DNA of 64,000 bases from Methylococcus sp. Mc7 (lineage in GTDB: Bacteria; Pseudomonadota; Gammaproteobacteria; Methylococcales; Methylococcaceae). Of the stretch, positions 37,820-46,809 are shown piece after piece. The stretch lies in assembly GCF_019285515.1 (NCBI RefSeq), contig NZ_CP079095.1, positions 62,001 through 126,000 of the forward strand, given 5' to 3'. The position numbers were made by a program, and so were the translations under genes. Position 1 is the first letter of the stretch; every line of letters starts with the position of its first letter. The notes beneath the pieces are model-generated. The model did no database searches. It was given only the letters and a program-made list of their open reading frames with translations, and was not told the DNA's origin.

Positions 37820-39895
37820 ATGCCGAAATCGCGGAGGCTGGATCGGGTCTCCCTCGACAACCTGCAGGGAGCGGGCGAAAAGACCATAGGCTGCCTCAAC
37901 AAACTCGGCATCTTCAACCTGCAGGACCTCCTGCTCCACCTGCCCATCCGCTACGAGGACCGGACCCGGCTCACGCCTCTGGGCGCGCTGCAGCTTGGCC
38001 AGCCCGCGCTGGTGGAAGGCGACGTGGAACTCGCCGACGTCGCTGGAACCACCCGGCGGTCGCTGATCTGCCGGATCAGTGACGGAACCGGCTTCCTCAA
38101 TCTACGCTTCTTCCATTTCCGGCCGGAACAGCTCCGGGCGTTGAGCAGCCTTAAGCGGATCCGCTGTTTTGGCGAGATACGCGCCGGCGCGCATGGGCTG
38201 GAAATGGTCCACCCGGAATACGAGGCGCTGAATGGAGCCGTCTCCCCTCCCCTGGAACCGGGCCTGACGCCGGTCTACCCGACCACGGACGGATTGCGCC
38301 AGCAGAGCCTGCGGCGGTTCGTGGCCCAGGCCCTGCGCCTCGCGAACCCGGACCAGGAAGACGCAGTCCGGCTTCCTCCGCGGCTGGCTCCCGAGCTCGA
38401 CGCGATGTCATGGTGGGACGCCGTGCGCAGCCTGCACCGGCCCACCGATGCCTGCCCGGAAACCCTGGAGCGTGCCCGCCGCCGCCTGGCCTACGAGGAG
38501 CTGCTCGCGCATCATTTGAGCCTGGCCCGCTTCCGGCAGGAGATCCGCCGGCGGTCCGCGCCGATGCTGAGCACGGACGAAGCCGTCAAGGAGACTCTCC
38601 GGACCGGACTGCCTTTCCCCCTGACTCAGGCCCAGCGGCGGGTGATCGGCGAAATCGAAGCGGACCTGCGCAGCGGCCGCCCCATGATGCGGCTGCTGCA
38701 AGGCGATGTGGGCTCCGGAAAGACCGTCGTCGCCGCACATGCCGCGCTGGCGGCGGCGTCCAGTGGCTGGCAGGCCGCCCTCATGGCTCCCACCGAGCTG
38801 CTTGCCGAACAGCACTTCCACACTTTCAGCGGCTGGCTGGAATCCTCCGGCGTCACGACTACCCTGCTTACCGGCAGGCTCAAAGGCCAGGGCCGGAGGG
38901 ACGCCTTGGCGGCGATAGCGAGTGGCGATACGGCGCTGGTCATCGGCACCCACGCCTTATTTCAGGAGACCGTCGAGTTTCACAGGCTGGGCCTGACCGT
39001 CATCGACGAACAGCACCGCTTTGGCGTCCATCAGCGCCTGGCTTTGCGCGATAAAGCCCACCCGGACGCCGCGCTGCCCCACCAACTGGTGATGACCGCT
39101 ACGCCTATCCCGCGCACGCTGGCGATTCTCGGCTACGCCGATCTGGACTGCTCGATCATCGATGAGCTTCCGCCGGGACGAACACCCGTCGTCACCAGCG
39201 TGATTCCCTCGACGCGCCGGGGGGAAATCATCGACCGGATCGCCGGCTGGATCGGCAGCGGCAGACAAGCCTACTGGGTCTGCACACTGATCGAGGAATC
39301 GGAGGCACTGCAGTGCGAAGCAGCCGCGAATACGGCCTCCAGCCTCGCCCAGGCGCTGCCCGGCCTTCGCGTCCGGCTGCTGCATGGACGCATGTCGGCT
39401 GCCGAAAAAGACTCCGTCATGCAGGAGTTCAAGGCAGGCGAGTCCGACATCCTGGTCGCGACGACGGTAATCGAAGTTGGCGTCGACGTGCCGAACGCCG
39501 GCCTGATGATCATAGAGAATCCGGAGCGCCTCGGGCTCGCCCAGCTCCATCAGCTTCGGGGACGGGTCGGCCGCGGGCCAGGCGATGCCTATTGCATCCT
39601 CCTCTACCAACCGCCGCTTTCCGCCATCGGCAGAGAGCGGCTGAAAATCCTGAAGGAATCCTCGGACGGCTTCGTCATCGCGGAGAAAGACCTCCAACTG
39701 CGGGGACCGGGCGAGTTTCTAGGGATCCGCCAGACCGGCTCGGCCCGATTCCGGATCGCGGACCTGGCCCGCGACGCCGATCTGATCGAAACGGTGGGCG
39801 CGAGCGCCGACCGCTTGCTCGAGCGCCATCCCGAGCTGGTTACCCCGTTGATCGACCGCTGGGTGGGCCAAGGACTTCATTACGCCGGTGCATGA
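37820..39895 (+). CDS. recG: ATP-dependent DNA helicase RecG
   Basis: 691-aa branch-migration helicase acting on stalled forks and Holliday junctions. The N-terminal wedge/OB domain occupies about 1-200; Walker A is GDVGSGKTVVA, the DExH box is DEQHRFGVHQR, and motif VI is the QLRGRVGRG stretch. Length matches E. coli RecG (693 aa). It is the last gene of the rpoZ-spoT-ridA-recG set, as in enterics where trmH replaces ridA. Confidence 0.96.
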   Translation: MPKSRRLDRVSLDNLQGAGEKTIGCLNKLGIFNLQDLLLHLPIRYEDRTRLTPLGALQLGQPALVEGDVELADVAGTTRRSLICRISDGTGFLNLRFFHFRPEQLRALSSLKRIRCFGEIRAGAHGLEMVHPEYEALNGAVSPPLEPGLTPVYPTTDGLRQQSLRRFVAQALRLANPDQEDAVRLPPRLAPELDAMSWWDAVRSLHRPTDACPETLERARRRLAYEELLAHHLSLARFRQEIRRRSAPMLSTDEAVKETLRTGLPFPLTQAQRRVIGEIEADLRSGRPMMRLLQGDVGSGKTVVAAHAALAAASSGWQAALMAPTELLAEQHFHTFSGWLESSGVTTTLLTGRLKGQGRRDALAAIASGDTALVIGTHALFQETVEFHRLGLTVIDEQHRFGVHQRLALRDKAHPDAALPHQLVMTATPIPRTLAILGYADLDCSIIDELPPGRTPVVTSVIPSTRRGEIIDRIAGWIGSGRQAYWVCTLIEESEALQCEAAANTASSLAQALPGLRVRLLHGRMSAAEKDSVMQEFKAGESDILVATTVIEVGVDVPNAGLMIIENPERLGLAQLHQLRGRVGRGPGDAYCILLYQPPLSAIGRERLKILKESSDGFVIAEKDLQLRGPGEFLGIRQTGSARFRIADLARDADLIETVGASADRLLERHPELVTPLIDRWVGQGLHYAGA

Positions 39896-39974
39896 CGCAT
39901 GGATACCCGTGCCTCAACTTGGTAGACTGCAACGCGTCCTTATGACCTGGTAACGAGAAAAGGAGAGGTTCGCC

Positions 39975-40322
39975 ATGACCAGCCACGCCACTGTTCACGC
40001 ATCGTCCGTTTGGCCCAATGCCACCCGCACCTTCGGCGCATTGATCGTTGCACTCGGCATCGCCGGATGCGCCGGGATGACCCCTACCCAGCAGCGCATG
40101 ACATCCGGCACGCTCATCGGCGCCGGAGGCGGGGCAGTCATCGGAGCGCTGGCGGGCAATGCCGCGATGGGTGCGGGTATCGGTGCCGCAGCGGGACTCG
40201 CCGGCGGATACCTATATCAGAAGTACAAGGAAAACCAGGCCGAGACCTACGCCGAAGGCTATCGGCAGGGCCAGGCCAGTACTCAATCGAAGAAAAAGCA
40301 GAAAAAAGCGCAGCCGCAATAA
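39975..40322 (+). CDS. Glycine-zipper lipoprotein
   Basis: 115-aa predicted outer-membrane lipoprotein. The signal segment ends in LGIAGC with Cys32 as lipid site. Residues about 43-78 are a glycine zipper (GTLIGAGGGAVIGALAGNAA then MGAGIGAAAGLAGGYLY), followed by a charged Lys/Gln-rich tail. It resembles YMGG-like or SlyB-like small envelope proteins, and its exact role is unknown. A GGAGAGG ribosome site lies 8 nt before the ATG. Confidence 0.8.
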   Translation: MTSHATVHASSVWPNATRTFGALIVALGIAGCAGMTPTQQRMTSGTLIGAGGGAVIGALAGNAAMGAGIGAAAGLAGGYLYQKYKENQAETYAEGYRQGQASTQSKKKQKKAQPQ

Positions 40323-40350
40323 CCTCTGCGGGCGGACAGCGCCACAACCG

Positions 40351-40695
40351 TCAGGCAGCAGCGGGAAATGTCTCGGCCCAGAGTTTCTCGAGCTGATAAA
40401 ATTCGCGCACCGGCGGCTTCATCACATGCACGACTACGTCGCCGAGATCCACCACCACCCACTCGCCGGAATCTTCGCCCTCCAACCCGAAGGGCTGAAG
40501 CGCATGCGCTTTGGCGCTGGCTTCGACATTCCCCGCCAGTGACCTGACATGGCGATCGGAGGTTCCGCTCGCGATCACGAAGAAATCGGCGATCGCCGTT
40601 TTTCCGCGCAGATCGATGATCTTGACGTCGCGCCCTTTTCCTTCATCCAGCGCGGCCACGACGATTTCGAGCAACGAGTCGATATGCATAGGCAT
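40351..40695 (-). CDS. rsfS: Ribosomal silencing factor RsfS
   Basis: 114-aa RsfS/DUF143 protein that binds L14 and blocks subunit joining during starvation. It has the hallmark DVKIIDLRGKTAIADFFVIA and SGTSDRHVRSLAGNV, then GEWVVVDLGDVVVHVM. In E. coli rsfS lies in a nadD-rsfS-rlmH set; here neither partner is adjacent and the gene is flanked by the lipoprotein gene and mltD. The start at 40695 gives the full domain. Confidence 0.94.
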   Translation of the reverse strand: MPMHIDSLLEIVVAALDEGKGRDVKIIDLRGKTAIADFFVIASGTSDRHVRSLAGNVEASAKAHALQPFGLEGEDSGEWVVVDLGDVVVHVMKPPVREFYQLEKLWAETFPAAA

Positions 40696-40960
40696 CTAAG
40701 TTGGCAACTCCAAATAACTTCTGAGAATTAAGACTGGACGAAGTCGCACACCTGTCGTCCGAGAAACTTTCTTCGAGTGCGAAGGGCGGGCGAACGCAAA
40801 AATTGGGGAATGCAGGATCGATCCACTCGGGACCGGAGAATACGGAAGATCAGAACAACCATGTTGCCTGACTTGAGGCCGCTTGGGCCGAATTGCAAGA
40901 ACCGTTGGCGAGATCAAAGACTGTCGTAACTCCCCGGCCGCCAAGATTGGCGATCTTGAC

Positions 40961-42631
40961 TCAATCTTTCCCGGCCGAAACCTTGATGTTTCTGCCTGCT
41001 TCGAGCTTGTTTTCCTTCACGCCGTTCCATTTCCGGAGATCCGCGACGCTGACGCCGAACCGCTGGGAAATGGCGAACAGAGTTTCGCCGGGTTTCACGG
41101 TATGGCGGGTGAATTGCGACGCCTTGATCCCATTCCCTTGCTTCCGCTCGGACACTTTTGCTGCGGCCTGCTTTTCCTTCCGTCCGTCGCGAGCCGCCTC
41201 GGCCCGCGAACGGGACGACGAATCCGCCATTCCAGTCCGTTCCTCATCCTTGCGTCCGTGCGTTCCCTTTCGGGCCGAAAGCCCCCCCCGCTCCTCGTCG
41301 CGGCCCCGAGTCCCCTTTGCTGCCTTGGCTTCATGTCCACGCTCTTTGCCCAAGGAGTCCCGAAGACGGGTTCCGTCCCGCAGATGAGCAACCACGCTCG
41401 ATCCTTCCTCCACGTCCCGCCGGCGCTCGCCCAAATTCGGCTCGCTCGCCGAAGCGCGTCCCGGATAGCTCGTCGAATAGGCGTACTCCGAACCGCGGCC
41501 CGGTTTCGCCGATTTTCGCCCCAGCCCGCCGGAATCCGGATCGGCCGCATCTTCCGTAGCGGCATAGGGCAAATCCTGGCGGCCGAAATCGCGTTTTGCT
41601 GTCTCGCCATAGGCTTCCGGCCGTGACTCGAATTGTCCGCCCATGGCCAACCTGGCCAGCTCCTTCTTGAATTTGCGCGATTTGTCCGCAGGCACGAAAA
41701 GACGGTAGGAACCTTCTATATCGGTGCGCTGATGCTTGAAGCCGGGATTCAATTCGAGCATCCGTTCCAGGCTCATGTCGGCCGCGTCCGCCGCCAGCGC
41801 GAGGTCCAGCTGAGAGCTCACTTTCACCGGCTTGAAAATGGCTTCGTTCGGAATGTAATGCAGGTCGACCGCATACCTATCGGCATTCGCGAAAACCTTC
41901 GACACGGCCAATAACCGGGGCACATAGGCCTTCGTCTCTTCCGGCAAATCCAGCGACCAGAAGTCAGTGGGCAGATTCCGTGCCTCGTTGCGCTGAATCG
42001 CCTTGGCGACCGCTCCTTCGCCGCAGTTGTAAGCGGCTATCGCCAGGAGCCAGTCGCCATTGAAGTCATTGTTGAGTTTTTTCAAATATTTGATTGCCGC
42101 CCGCGTCGAGGCGTAAACATCACGGCGCCCGTCGTAGGAACGGCTCCGTTTCAAGCCGTACCGGCGCCCCGTTTCCGGGATGAACTGCCATATCCCGGCG
42201 GCCCGGGCGGGAGAAACCGCGTGCGGCTGGAATGCGCTCTCGACGATGGGCAACAGCGCCAGCTCTCCCGGCATCTTCTGTTTCTCGAGCTGCCGAACGA
42301 TGGTATATAGGAAGGGTTCAGCGCGCTTCTGGGCACGCTTCAGGTAATCGGGGTGGTTGATGAACCACGAGACCTCACGGTCCACGGAGCGGTGTTCCAC
42401 CTTTGGCAAGGCGTACAGCGAGAACATCCGCTCCCACAACGTGTCGTACTGGGAACCCGGCGATGCCTGCTTCCCCTTCTTGGGCTTGCCGGGGTTCTCG
42501 GAAGCGGCCCCAAGGCGGGGCTCCGGGATCGATGCTTTGAGGTTACTCGGCTTGCTCGCACAGCCGGGAAGCAGCAGCGCCACCAGGGACATGGCGACAA
42601 GCAATCGCGGATGGGGCGGAAATCGCGTCAT
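40961..42631 (-). CDS. mltD: Membrane-bound lytic murein transglycosylase D (SLT plus LysM)
   Basis: 556-aa lipoprotein transglycosylase. The signal peptide ends at a lipobox LLPGC (Cys24). The SLT domain has the catalytic Glu in LLPIVESAFQPHA, GIWQFIPETGRRYGL and AAYNCGEGAV. One C-terminal LysM repeat (HTVKPGETLFAISQRFG) binds peptidoglycan. Between them lies a charged, Arg/Glu/Ser-rich stretch of roughly 170 residues without apparent fold, much longer than in E. coli MltD, which has two LysM repeats. It is divergent from the yafS-like gene, as in E. coli. Confidence 0.92.
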   Translation of the reverse strand: MTRFPPHPRLLVAMSLVALLLPGCASKPSNLKASIPEPRLGAASENPGKPKKGKQASPGSQYDTLWERMFSLYALPKVEHRSVDREVSWFINHPDYLKRAQKRAEPFLYTIVRQLEKQKMPGELALLPIVESAFQPHAVSPARAAGIWQFIPETGRRYGLKRSRSYDGRRDVYASTRAAIKYLKKLNNDFNGDWLLAIAAYNCGEGAVAKAIQRNEARNLPTDFWSLDLPEETKAYVPRLLAVSKVFANADRYAVDLHYIPNEAIFKPVKVSSQLDLALAADAADMSLERMLELNPGFKHQRTDIEGSYRLFVPADKSRKFKKELARLAMGGQFESRPEAYGETAKRDFGRQDLPYAATEDAADPDSGGLGRKSAKPGRGSEYAYSTSYPGRASASEPNLGERRRDVEEGSSVVAHLRDGTRLRDSLGKERGHEAKAAKGTRGRDEERGGLSARKGTHGRKDEERTGMADSSSRSRAEAARDGRKEKQAAAKVSERKQGNGIKASQFTRHTVKPGETLFAISQRFGVSVADLRKWNGVKENKLEAGRNIKVSAGKD

Positions 42632-42690
42632 AAAATACTCCCTCAGTTAGGCAGCTGGCTGAGGCTAGCTACAACAGGCCGCTCAACTCT

Positions 42691-43503
42691 ATGAGTACGA
42701 ATAAAGGCTTTGCTCAACACCCTCATGAGATATTCTCTGAATGGTATCGAGGCACGACGCCGGGGCAGACACTCAAGCGATTGGAATTCCATTATTTGTC
42801 GAGTGGGCTAAAGCTTACTTACAATCAGATTACATTACAAGTTGGCTGCCCGGGCGACCTTCCCCCGCTTGAAAGCTTCCCGCGCGGCACGTCGTGCCTG
42901 GTTACCACCGGGCTAAAGACCGCCAACCAGGCACCCGTTCCGCTCATTGCCGCACCGGACGAAATCCCGTTCGGCGCTCAGAGCGTCGACATCGTCTGCC
43001 TCGTCCATGTCCTCGAGTTTTCGCCGGAACCGTGTTGGATATTGAAAGAGTGCGAGCGCATTCTCAAGCCGCAAGGAGAGCTTCACGTCCTCGCGCTGAA
43101 CCCATGGAATCCGAAGAATCTGCAGCGTTGTGTCCCCATGCTTCTGAAGAGCGCCGAGATCAGCCTCATCACCCCGTCCCGGCTGATTGCCTGGCTGAAA
43201 AACCTCAACCTGGACACCTGCCTTGTCGCCGGCTTCAGCCTGACCCCCGAATGCTGCCTCCCCAACAGCGGTTCCCTCTTAAGCCGTTCCCGCGCCCACT
43301 TGGCGGCGGCCTATGCGGTTCGAGCGATCAAACGTCGCCAGCGGCTGATTCCAGCCGCATCGTCCTGGTCCTCGATTCCAGAACTGATCGGTGGCTGCGG
43401 CCCAATCGAAACCGCTTTCCGTGTGCTTGAAGACTCGAAACCGGGCACGGGACGCCGCGTCGGCGGGACGATACCCAAGAAGGCAAGGAAGGTGAGTTTG
43501 TGA
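42691..43503 (+). CDS. YafS-like SAM-dependent methyltransferase
   Basis: 270-aa class I methyltransferase-fold protein. SAM motif I is degenerate (LQVGCPGDLPP). The post-motif segment DIVCLVHVLEFSPEPCWILK followed by ECERILKPQGELHVLALNPWN is the strongest family mark. In E. coli yafS lies between gloB/mltD and rnhA; here it is divergent from mltD, which supports the assignment, but rnhA and dnaQ do not follow. The substrate is unknown. Confidence 0.78.
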   Translation: MSTNKGFAQHPHEIFSEWYRGTTPGQTLKRLEFHYLSSGLKLTYNQITLQVGCPGDLPPLESFPRGTSCLVTTGLKTANQAPVPLIAAPDEIPFGAQSVDIVCLVHVLEFSPEPCWILKECERILKPQGELHVLALNPWNPKNLQRCVPMLLKSAEISLITPSRLIAWLKNLNLDTCLVAGFSLTPECCLPNSGSLLSRSRAHLAAAYAVRAIKRRQRLIPAASSWSSIPELIGGCGPIETAFRVLEDSKPGTGRRVGGTIPKKARKVSL

Positions 43504-43541
43504 ACAGCGTTCCTGAAGAAGGAAGCTGCTAGCGAGCGGGA

Positions 43542-43609
43542 TTTGATGCGCAGAAAAGATGAGGTTTCAGTTCTTCAGGTCAAGAACTCATCCTTTCTAC
43601 GCACCAAAA
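43542..43609 (-). ncRNA. Long hairpin, best formed as a minus-strand RNA
   Basis: Two 27-nt arms (43542-43563 plus 43571-43575, and 43583-43609) fold on a 6-nt turn with a 7-nt bulge at 43564-43570. On the plus strand three pairs are A-C or C-A mismatches. On the minus strand the same three become G-U wobbles, leaving 24 Watson-Crick and 3 wobble pairs. It lies about 130 nt after the stop of the 59-aa gene on that strand. No T-run follows, so a terminator is unlikely; a 3' UTR structure, small RNA or repeat element are options. Confidence 0.45.
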
Positions 43610-43672
43610 CTAACAGCGAGCATGTGCTCTTGACTATCCTGTCACCACTTCGGCGGCATTCGCCTCGGCTTT

Positions 43673-43691
43673 CCATTCGCGGAGCGAATGG
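43673..43691 (-). other. Small perfect hairpin in the yafS-like/59-aa gene gap
   Basis: CCATTCGC-GGA-GCGAATGG, an 8-bp stem with a 3-nt loop, 50 nt after the stop of the 59-aa gene. It has no T-run on the minus strand. It may be a weak terminator or part of the same 3' structured region as the longer hairpin. Confidence 0.4.
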
Positions 43692-43740
43692 CTCCGTTTT
43701 GTAACGATGACTTTAGCTTAGGAAGTTACGAAACGCCTGA

Positions 43741-43920
43741 TTATTTACCCTTTTGCTTGGCGATCTGAGCATCGACTTCCTTACTTGCCTCTTGAGCGGC
43801 ACCGCTCTGCCAGCCGCTCACTTCGTTCTCTCTGGCCTTGAACAAGACGACCAGGACGACGGTTCCAACGATCAATGCGCCGATCCACAACCAGAAGTTG
43901 TCTTTTTCTTGATTTTCCAT
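43741..43920 (-). CDS. Small single-pass membrane protein, 59 aa
   Basis: A short gene that a 60-codon filter would miss. The ATG at 43920 has a near-perfect GGAGG Shine-Dalgarno five bases upstream. The product has a hydrophilic start (MENQEKDN), one transmembrane helix (about 9-27, FWLWIGALIVGTVVLVVLF) and a charged soluble tail rich in Glu, Lys and Ala ending in QKGK. I do not recognise the family. An FNR/ANR-like site lies 166 nt upstream, hinting at oxygen-dependent expression and perhaps a respiratory accessory role; that is inference. Confidence 0.72.
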   Translation of the reverse strand: MENQEKDNFWLWIGALIVGTVVLVVLFKARENEVSGWQSGAAQEASKEVDAQIAKQKGK

Positions 43921-44085
43921 TCTATCCTCCTATCGTTGCCGATGTTGCAGGGATTACGCTTCGAGCCCCAGGGCTGTCCGCCTCCCCATCGTATAGTTGA
44001 TTGTCGCACTCTGAAGCGGGACCGATCGTGGTGCGCCGCTTCATTGATAGCAAGTTTACCCCTACAAAATAATGGAAAACAATAG

Positions 44086-44099
44086 TTGACCTGGATCAA
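44086..44099 (-). promoter_or_regulatory. FNR/ANR-like box
   Basis: TTGACCTGGATCAA matches the FNR/ANR consensus TTGAT-N4-ATCAA with one substitution. On the minus strand it reads TTGATCCAGGTCAA and is followed within 15-25 nt by -10-like hexamers (TATTTT, TTGTAG), so it could activate the 59-aa membrane-protein gene. The rest of the 308-nt gap 43921-44228 holds nothing else I recognise. Confidence 0.55.
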
Positions 44100-44228
44100 A
44101 CTTTAAAAAAATTTCCGGTCCGACATCCCCCGTTCCTCTTGCAACCGCTCGGGCCTTGATGCATGAAGCCGGACGGCAGCCTTACGGACGAACCCTTTCC
44201 GAAGCGGTCATCCCCGGCAGGCAAGCGC

Positions 44229-45320
44229 TTAGACGTTGAAGCGGAAATGCACGACGTCTCCGTCACGCATGACGTAATCCTTGCCTTCCAGCCGCCATTT
44301 CCCGGCATCTTTCGCACCTTGCTCGCCGTTGCAGGCGACGAAGTCCTCGTAAGCGATCACTTCGGCACGGATGAAACCTTTTTCGAAGTCGGTATGGATG
44401 ACGCCGGCCGCCTGGGGAGCGGTTGCGCCCGCGGGGATGGTCCAGGCCCGGACTTCCTTGACGCCGGCGGTAAAATAAGTGAAGAGGTTCAGGAGGCGGT
44501 ATCCCGCCCGCACCACCCGGTTGAGCCCCGGTTCGTCGAAGCCGATTTCCGCCAGGAAATCCGCCTTGTCTTCGTCTTCGAGCTGGGACAGCTCGGCCTC
44601 GAAGGCGGCACAGACCGGCACGACCACCGCGCCTTCATCACGCGCGAAGGCTTCGACCTGCTCCAATAGCGGGTTGTTCTCGAAGCCGCCTTCCTGGACG
44701 TTGGCGATGTACATCGTCGGCTTGGCGGTAAGCAGGTGCAGCTCCCGCAGCAGGGCCGCGTCCTCCGGCGGCAGCGGAATCGCCCGCACCGGCGTCCCCG
44801 AATTCAGGCCCTTGATGACGAGTTCCAGCACGCGAACCCGCTCGATCTCCTCCTTGTTCCCGGACTTTGCGGCCTTCTGGGCACGCTGCAGGACTTTCTC
44901 CACCGTCGCCATGTCGGCGAGGATGAGCTCCATCCCGATCACTTCGATGTCGGACAGGGGATCGACCTTCCCGGCGACGTGCACGATGTCGTCGTTCTCG
45001 AAGCAACGGACGACATGCGCGATCGCGTCGGTTTCGCGGATGTGGGCGAGAAACTGGTTGCCCAGTCCCTCTCCTTTCGACGCACCGGCCACCAGCCCCG
45101 CGATGTCGACGAATTCGATGGCCGTCGGGACCACCCGCTCGGGTTTCACGATCCCCGCCAACACGTCGAGCCGCGGATCGGGAACGGGCACCACGCCCAC
45201 GTTGGGATCGATGGTGCAGAAAGGATAATTCTCGGCCGCGATCGCGGCCTTGGTGAGCGCGTTGAAAAGCGTGGACTTGCCGACGTTGGGCAAGCCGACG
45301 ATGCCGACGTGTAATGCCAT
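44229..45320 (-). CDS. ychF: Ribosome-binding ATPase YchF (OLA1 family)
   Basis: 363-aa Obg-related ATPase. G1 is [16 protein letters not shown]3 is [20 protein letters not shown], and the C-terminal TGS domain contains [12 protein letters not shown] and [16 protein letters not shown]. YchF prefers ATP, binds ribosomes and affects stress responses. Often paired with pth, which is absent; here it closes the rpsF series, 12 nt after manC. Confidence 0.96.
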   Translation of the reverse strand: MALHVGIVGLPNVGKSTLFNALTKAAIAAENYPFCTIDPNVGVVPVPDPRLDVLAGIVKPERVVPTAIEFVDIAGLVAGASKGEGLGNQFLAHIRETDAIAHVVRCFENDDIVHVAGKVDPLSDIEVIGMELILADMATVEKVLQRAQKAAKSGNKEEIERVRVLELVIKGLNSGTPVRAIPLPPEDAALLRELHLLTAKPTMYIANVQEGGFENNPLLEQVEAFARDEGAVVVPVCAAFEAELSQLEDEDKADFLAEIGFDEPGLNRVVRAGYRLLNLFTYFTAGVKEVRAWTIPAGATAPQAAGVIHTDFEKGFIRAEVIAYEDFVACNGEQGAKDAGKWRLEGKDYVMRDGDVVHFRFNV

Positions 45321-45332
45321 GAGGGAATGTTC

Positions 45333-46790
45333 CTAGCGTTCTTCGGTACGGTGATACTGGTCCTGGAAGCGGACGATGTCGTCCTCGCCGAGGTAGCTGC
45401 CTGATTGCACCTCGATGATTTCCAAAGGAATGGTTCCTGGATTTTCCAAACGATGGTGAACCCCGATGGGGATGTAAGTGGATTGGTTCTCGGTCAGCAG
45501 GAACGACTCTTCGCCGCGGACGACACGCGCCGTACCCCGCACGACGATCCAGTGCTCGGCCCGGTGGTGGTGCATCTGCAGCGAAAGGGCGGAGCCCGGC
45601 GTCACCGTGATCCGTTTGACCTGGTAACGCTGGCCGGTGTCGATCGATTCGTAGGTTCCCCAGGGCCGGTGCACCCGGCGATGGACCTTGTGCTCCGTAC
45701 GGTTCGCCGCTTTGAGATGTTCGGCGATCTGCTTGATGTCCTGAGCCTTCGACTTGTGGGCGACCAGCACCGCATCCGCGGTATCCACCACCAGCAGGTC
45801 GTGCACCCCGATGGCCGCGAGGAACCGGCCGTCGGAATACAGCAGGGAATCGCTCGTGTCGCGGGCATAGACGTCGCCTTCCACGACGTTGCCGTTATCG
45901 TCCCGCGGCTTGACCTCGGACAGCGATGCCCAGGAACCCAGGTCGCACCAGCCCACGTCGAGCGGTATGACGGCCGCCTGTCCCGTGCCATTCAGCTTTT
46001 CCATCACGGCGTAGTCGATGGAATCGGACGGGCAACGCAGGAAACCGGTCCGGTCGACCCGGATGAAATTGCCGTCCCTGCAGGATTTTTCGTAGGCCGC
46101 GGAACAGGCCTCCAGGATGTCGGGCCGATACAAACCTATCCGCTCCAGCCAGACGCTCGCACGCAGCACGAACAGCCCGCTGTTCCAGAGGTAGTCGCCG
46201 GAACTCAGGTAACGCGAGGCGGTTTCGGCATCCGGCTTTTCCACGAAGGCTTCCAGATCGAAAACCGCGCCGTCCTCCAGAGCCCTCCCCTTGCGGATAT
46301 AGCCGTAACCCGTCTCCGGCCTGTCCGGCACGATGCCGAACGTCCCGATCAGTCCGCGTCCCGCGACCCCCAGCGCCCGGGTCAAGCCGGCACGGAAGCC
46401 TTCCACGTCGGCGATGTGGTGATCCGCCGGCATCACCGCCAGAATGCATTCGTCCCCGAGACGCTCGCGAACGTGCAGCGCCGCGATCGTGAGCGCGGGG
46501 GCCGTGTTGCGGCCGCTCGGCTCGAGGAGGATATCGGCGTCTTCATATCCCACCTGCCGAAGCTGCTCGGCCACCAGGAAACGGTGCTGTTCGTTGCACA
46601 CGACCAATGGCGAGCGGATGTCGAAGCGCGGTTCCGCCATGCCGCCGATGCGGTCGGCGGTTTCCTGAAACAAGGTGCGCTCGCCCAGCAAAGGAAGAAA
46701 CTGCTTGGGATAGGCTTCGCGGGAATGGGGCCAGAGGCGGGAACCCACCCCCCCTGAGAGAATGAGCGGCTTGATCGTTACGCTAGCCAT
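45333..46790 (-). CDS. Mannose-1-phosphate guanylyltransferase / mannose-6-phosphate isomerase
   Basis: 485-aa bifunctional enzyme of the ManC/CpsB/AlgA type making GDP-mannose for surface polysaccharides. The N-terminal nucleotidyltransferase has ILSGGVGSRLWPHSREAYPK and PADHHIAD, and FVEKPD lies in mid-domain. The C-terminal type II isomerase cupin has RPWGTYESID, TPGSALSLQMHHHRAEHWIV and QSTYIPIGVHHRLENPG. The frame is open 36 codons upstream, but the ATG at 46790 starts the domain. It sits between waaA and ychF without other polysaccharide genes. Confidence 0.93.
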   Translation of the reverse strand: MASVTIKPLILSGGVGSRLWPHSREAYPKQFLPLLGERTLFQETADRIGGMAEPRFDIRSPLVVCNEQHRFLVAEQLRQVGYEDADILLEPSGRNTAPALTIAALHVRERLGDECILAVMPADHHIADVEGFRAGLTRALGVAGRGLIGTFGIVPDRPETGYGYIRKGRALEDGAVFDLEAFVEKPDAETASRYLSSGDYLWNSGLFVLRASVWLERIGLYRPDILEACSAAYEKSCRDGNFIRVDRTGFLRCPSDSIDYAVMEKLNGTGQAAVIPLDVGWCDLGSWASLSEVKPRDDNGNVVEGDVYARDTSDSLLYSDGRFLAAIGVHDLLVVDTADAVLVAHKSKAQDIKQIAEHLKAANRTEHKVHRRVHRPWGTYESIDTGQRYQVKRITVTPGSALSLQMHHHRAEHWIVVRGTARVVRGEESFLLTENQSTYIPIGVHHRLENPGTIPLEIIEVQSGSYLGEDDIVRFQDQYHRTEER

Positions 46791-46809
46791 GGTGCGCGCC
46801 TCCAAAAAG

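Noticed and set aside
40939-40952. CGCCA-AGAT-TGGCG hairpin after mltD as terminator
   Set aside because: The stem is only 5 bp, with no T-run on the minus strand; it could arise by chance in GC-rich DNA.
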